From a virus, in the IMG/VR virus record IMGVR_UViG_3300031586_000028, positions 1 through 20,163 of that record: 20,163 nt of DNA. One strand, given 5' to 3'. This document shows positions 20,162 to 20,163 of the stretch, one piece after another. Positions within the stretch are counted from its first letter, which is position 1; the number at the start of each line of letters is the position of its first letter. The position numbers and the translations under genes are program-made. The notes under the pieces are model-generated. The model had not been told where the DNA came from, did not search any database, and saw only the letters and a list, made by a program, of their open reading frames with translations.

Positions 20162-20163
20162 CT

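Overview
This window is part of a tailed double-stranded DNA phage or prophage (Caudoviricetes). The left third carries the conserved order small terminase, large terminase, portal, SPP1 gp7/Mu F-like minor head protein, capsid maturation protease-scaffold. The rest is a tightly packed array of small phage accessory and replication genes. Almost every gene has a clean AAGGAGG-type ribosome binding site, and many neighbours overlap by ATGA or TAATG, as in translationally coupled phage operons. The one clear promoter is a consensus sigma-70 site. The host is therefore a bacterium with ordinary sigma-70 promoters and strong Shine-Dalgarno use; the sequence does not let me name it. The composition is moderate in GC, and nothing points to a cultured model phage.

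Layout. (1) 1-6599, minus strand: packaging and head module. It reads from a 50-aa gene through terS, terL, portal, a DnaJ-type zinc-finger protein, the MuF-like head protein, a YezD-like miniprotein and a 74-aa protein, then a hairpin terminator, then a large ChaB/zinc-ribbon/protease/scaffold fusion that runs off the left edge. The major capsid gene is expected just beyond it. (2) 6600-6929: a gene-free control region. It holds a roughly 200-nt structured RNA on the minus strand, ending exactly at the first head-operon ATG, and a consensus promoter facing right. (3) 6930-7968, plus strand: six very small genes with near-identical leaders, one of which has ACG where its start codon should be, followed by a candidate terminator near 8134-8152. 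(4) 8234-20161, minus strand: about 30 genes. These include many zinc-ribbon miniproteins, a DUF4406-like protein, a short C5-cytosine methyltransferase, a calcineurin-like phosphoesterase, an HExxH zincin, a NinG/Rap-type nuclease, an MT-A70 adenine methyltransferase, three paralogues of an uncharacterised family, a RecA-fold replicative ATPase and an OB-fold SSB-like protein. Upstream of the ATPase lies an iteron-like array of 9-bp repeats with AT-rich and G-quadruplex tracts, a plausible origin. Between the OB-fold gene and the next gene is a gene-free interval of about 430 nt that folds on paper into many nested helices: a strong candidate for a large structured noncoding RNA.

How the parts may work together: the right-hand operon looks like the replication, recombination and modification module, transcribed leftward from a promoter outside the window. 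The left operon packages DNA and builds the head. The short rightward operon between them, behind the strongest promoter, is positioned like an early or regulatory unit. Integrase, repressor, tail and lysis genes are not present in the window, so whether the phage is temperate cannot be judged.
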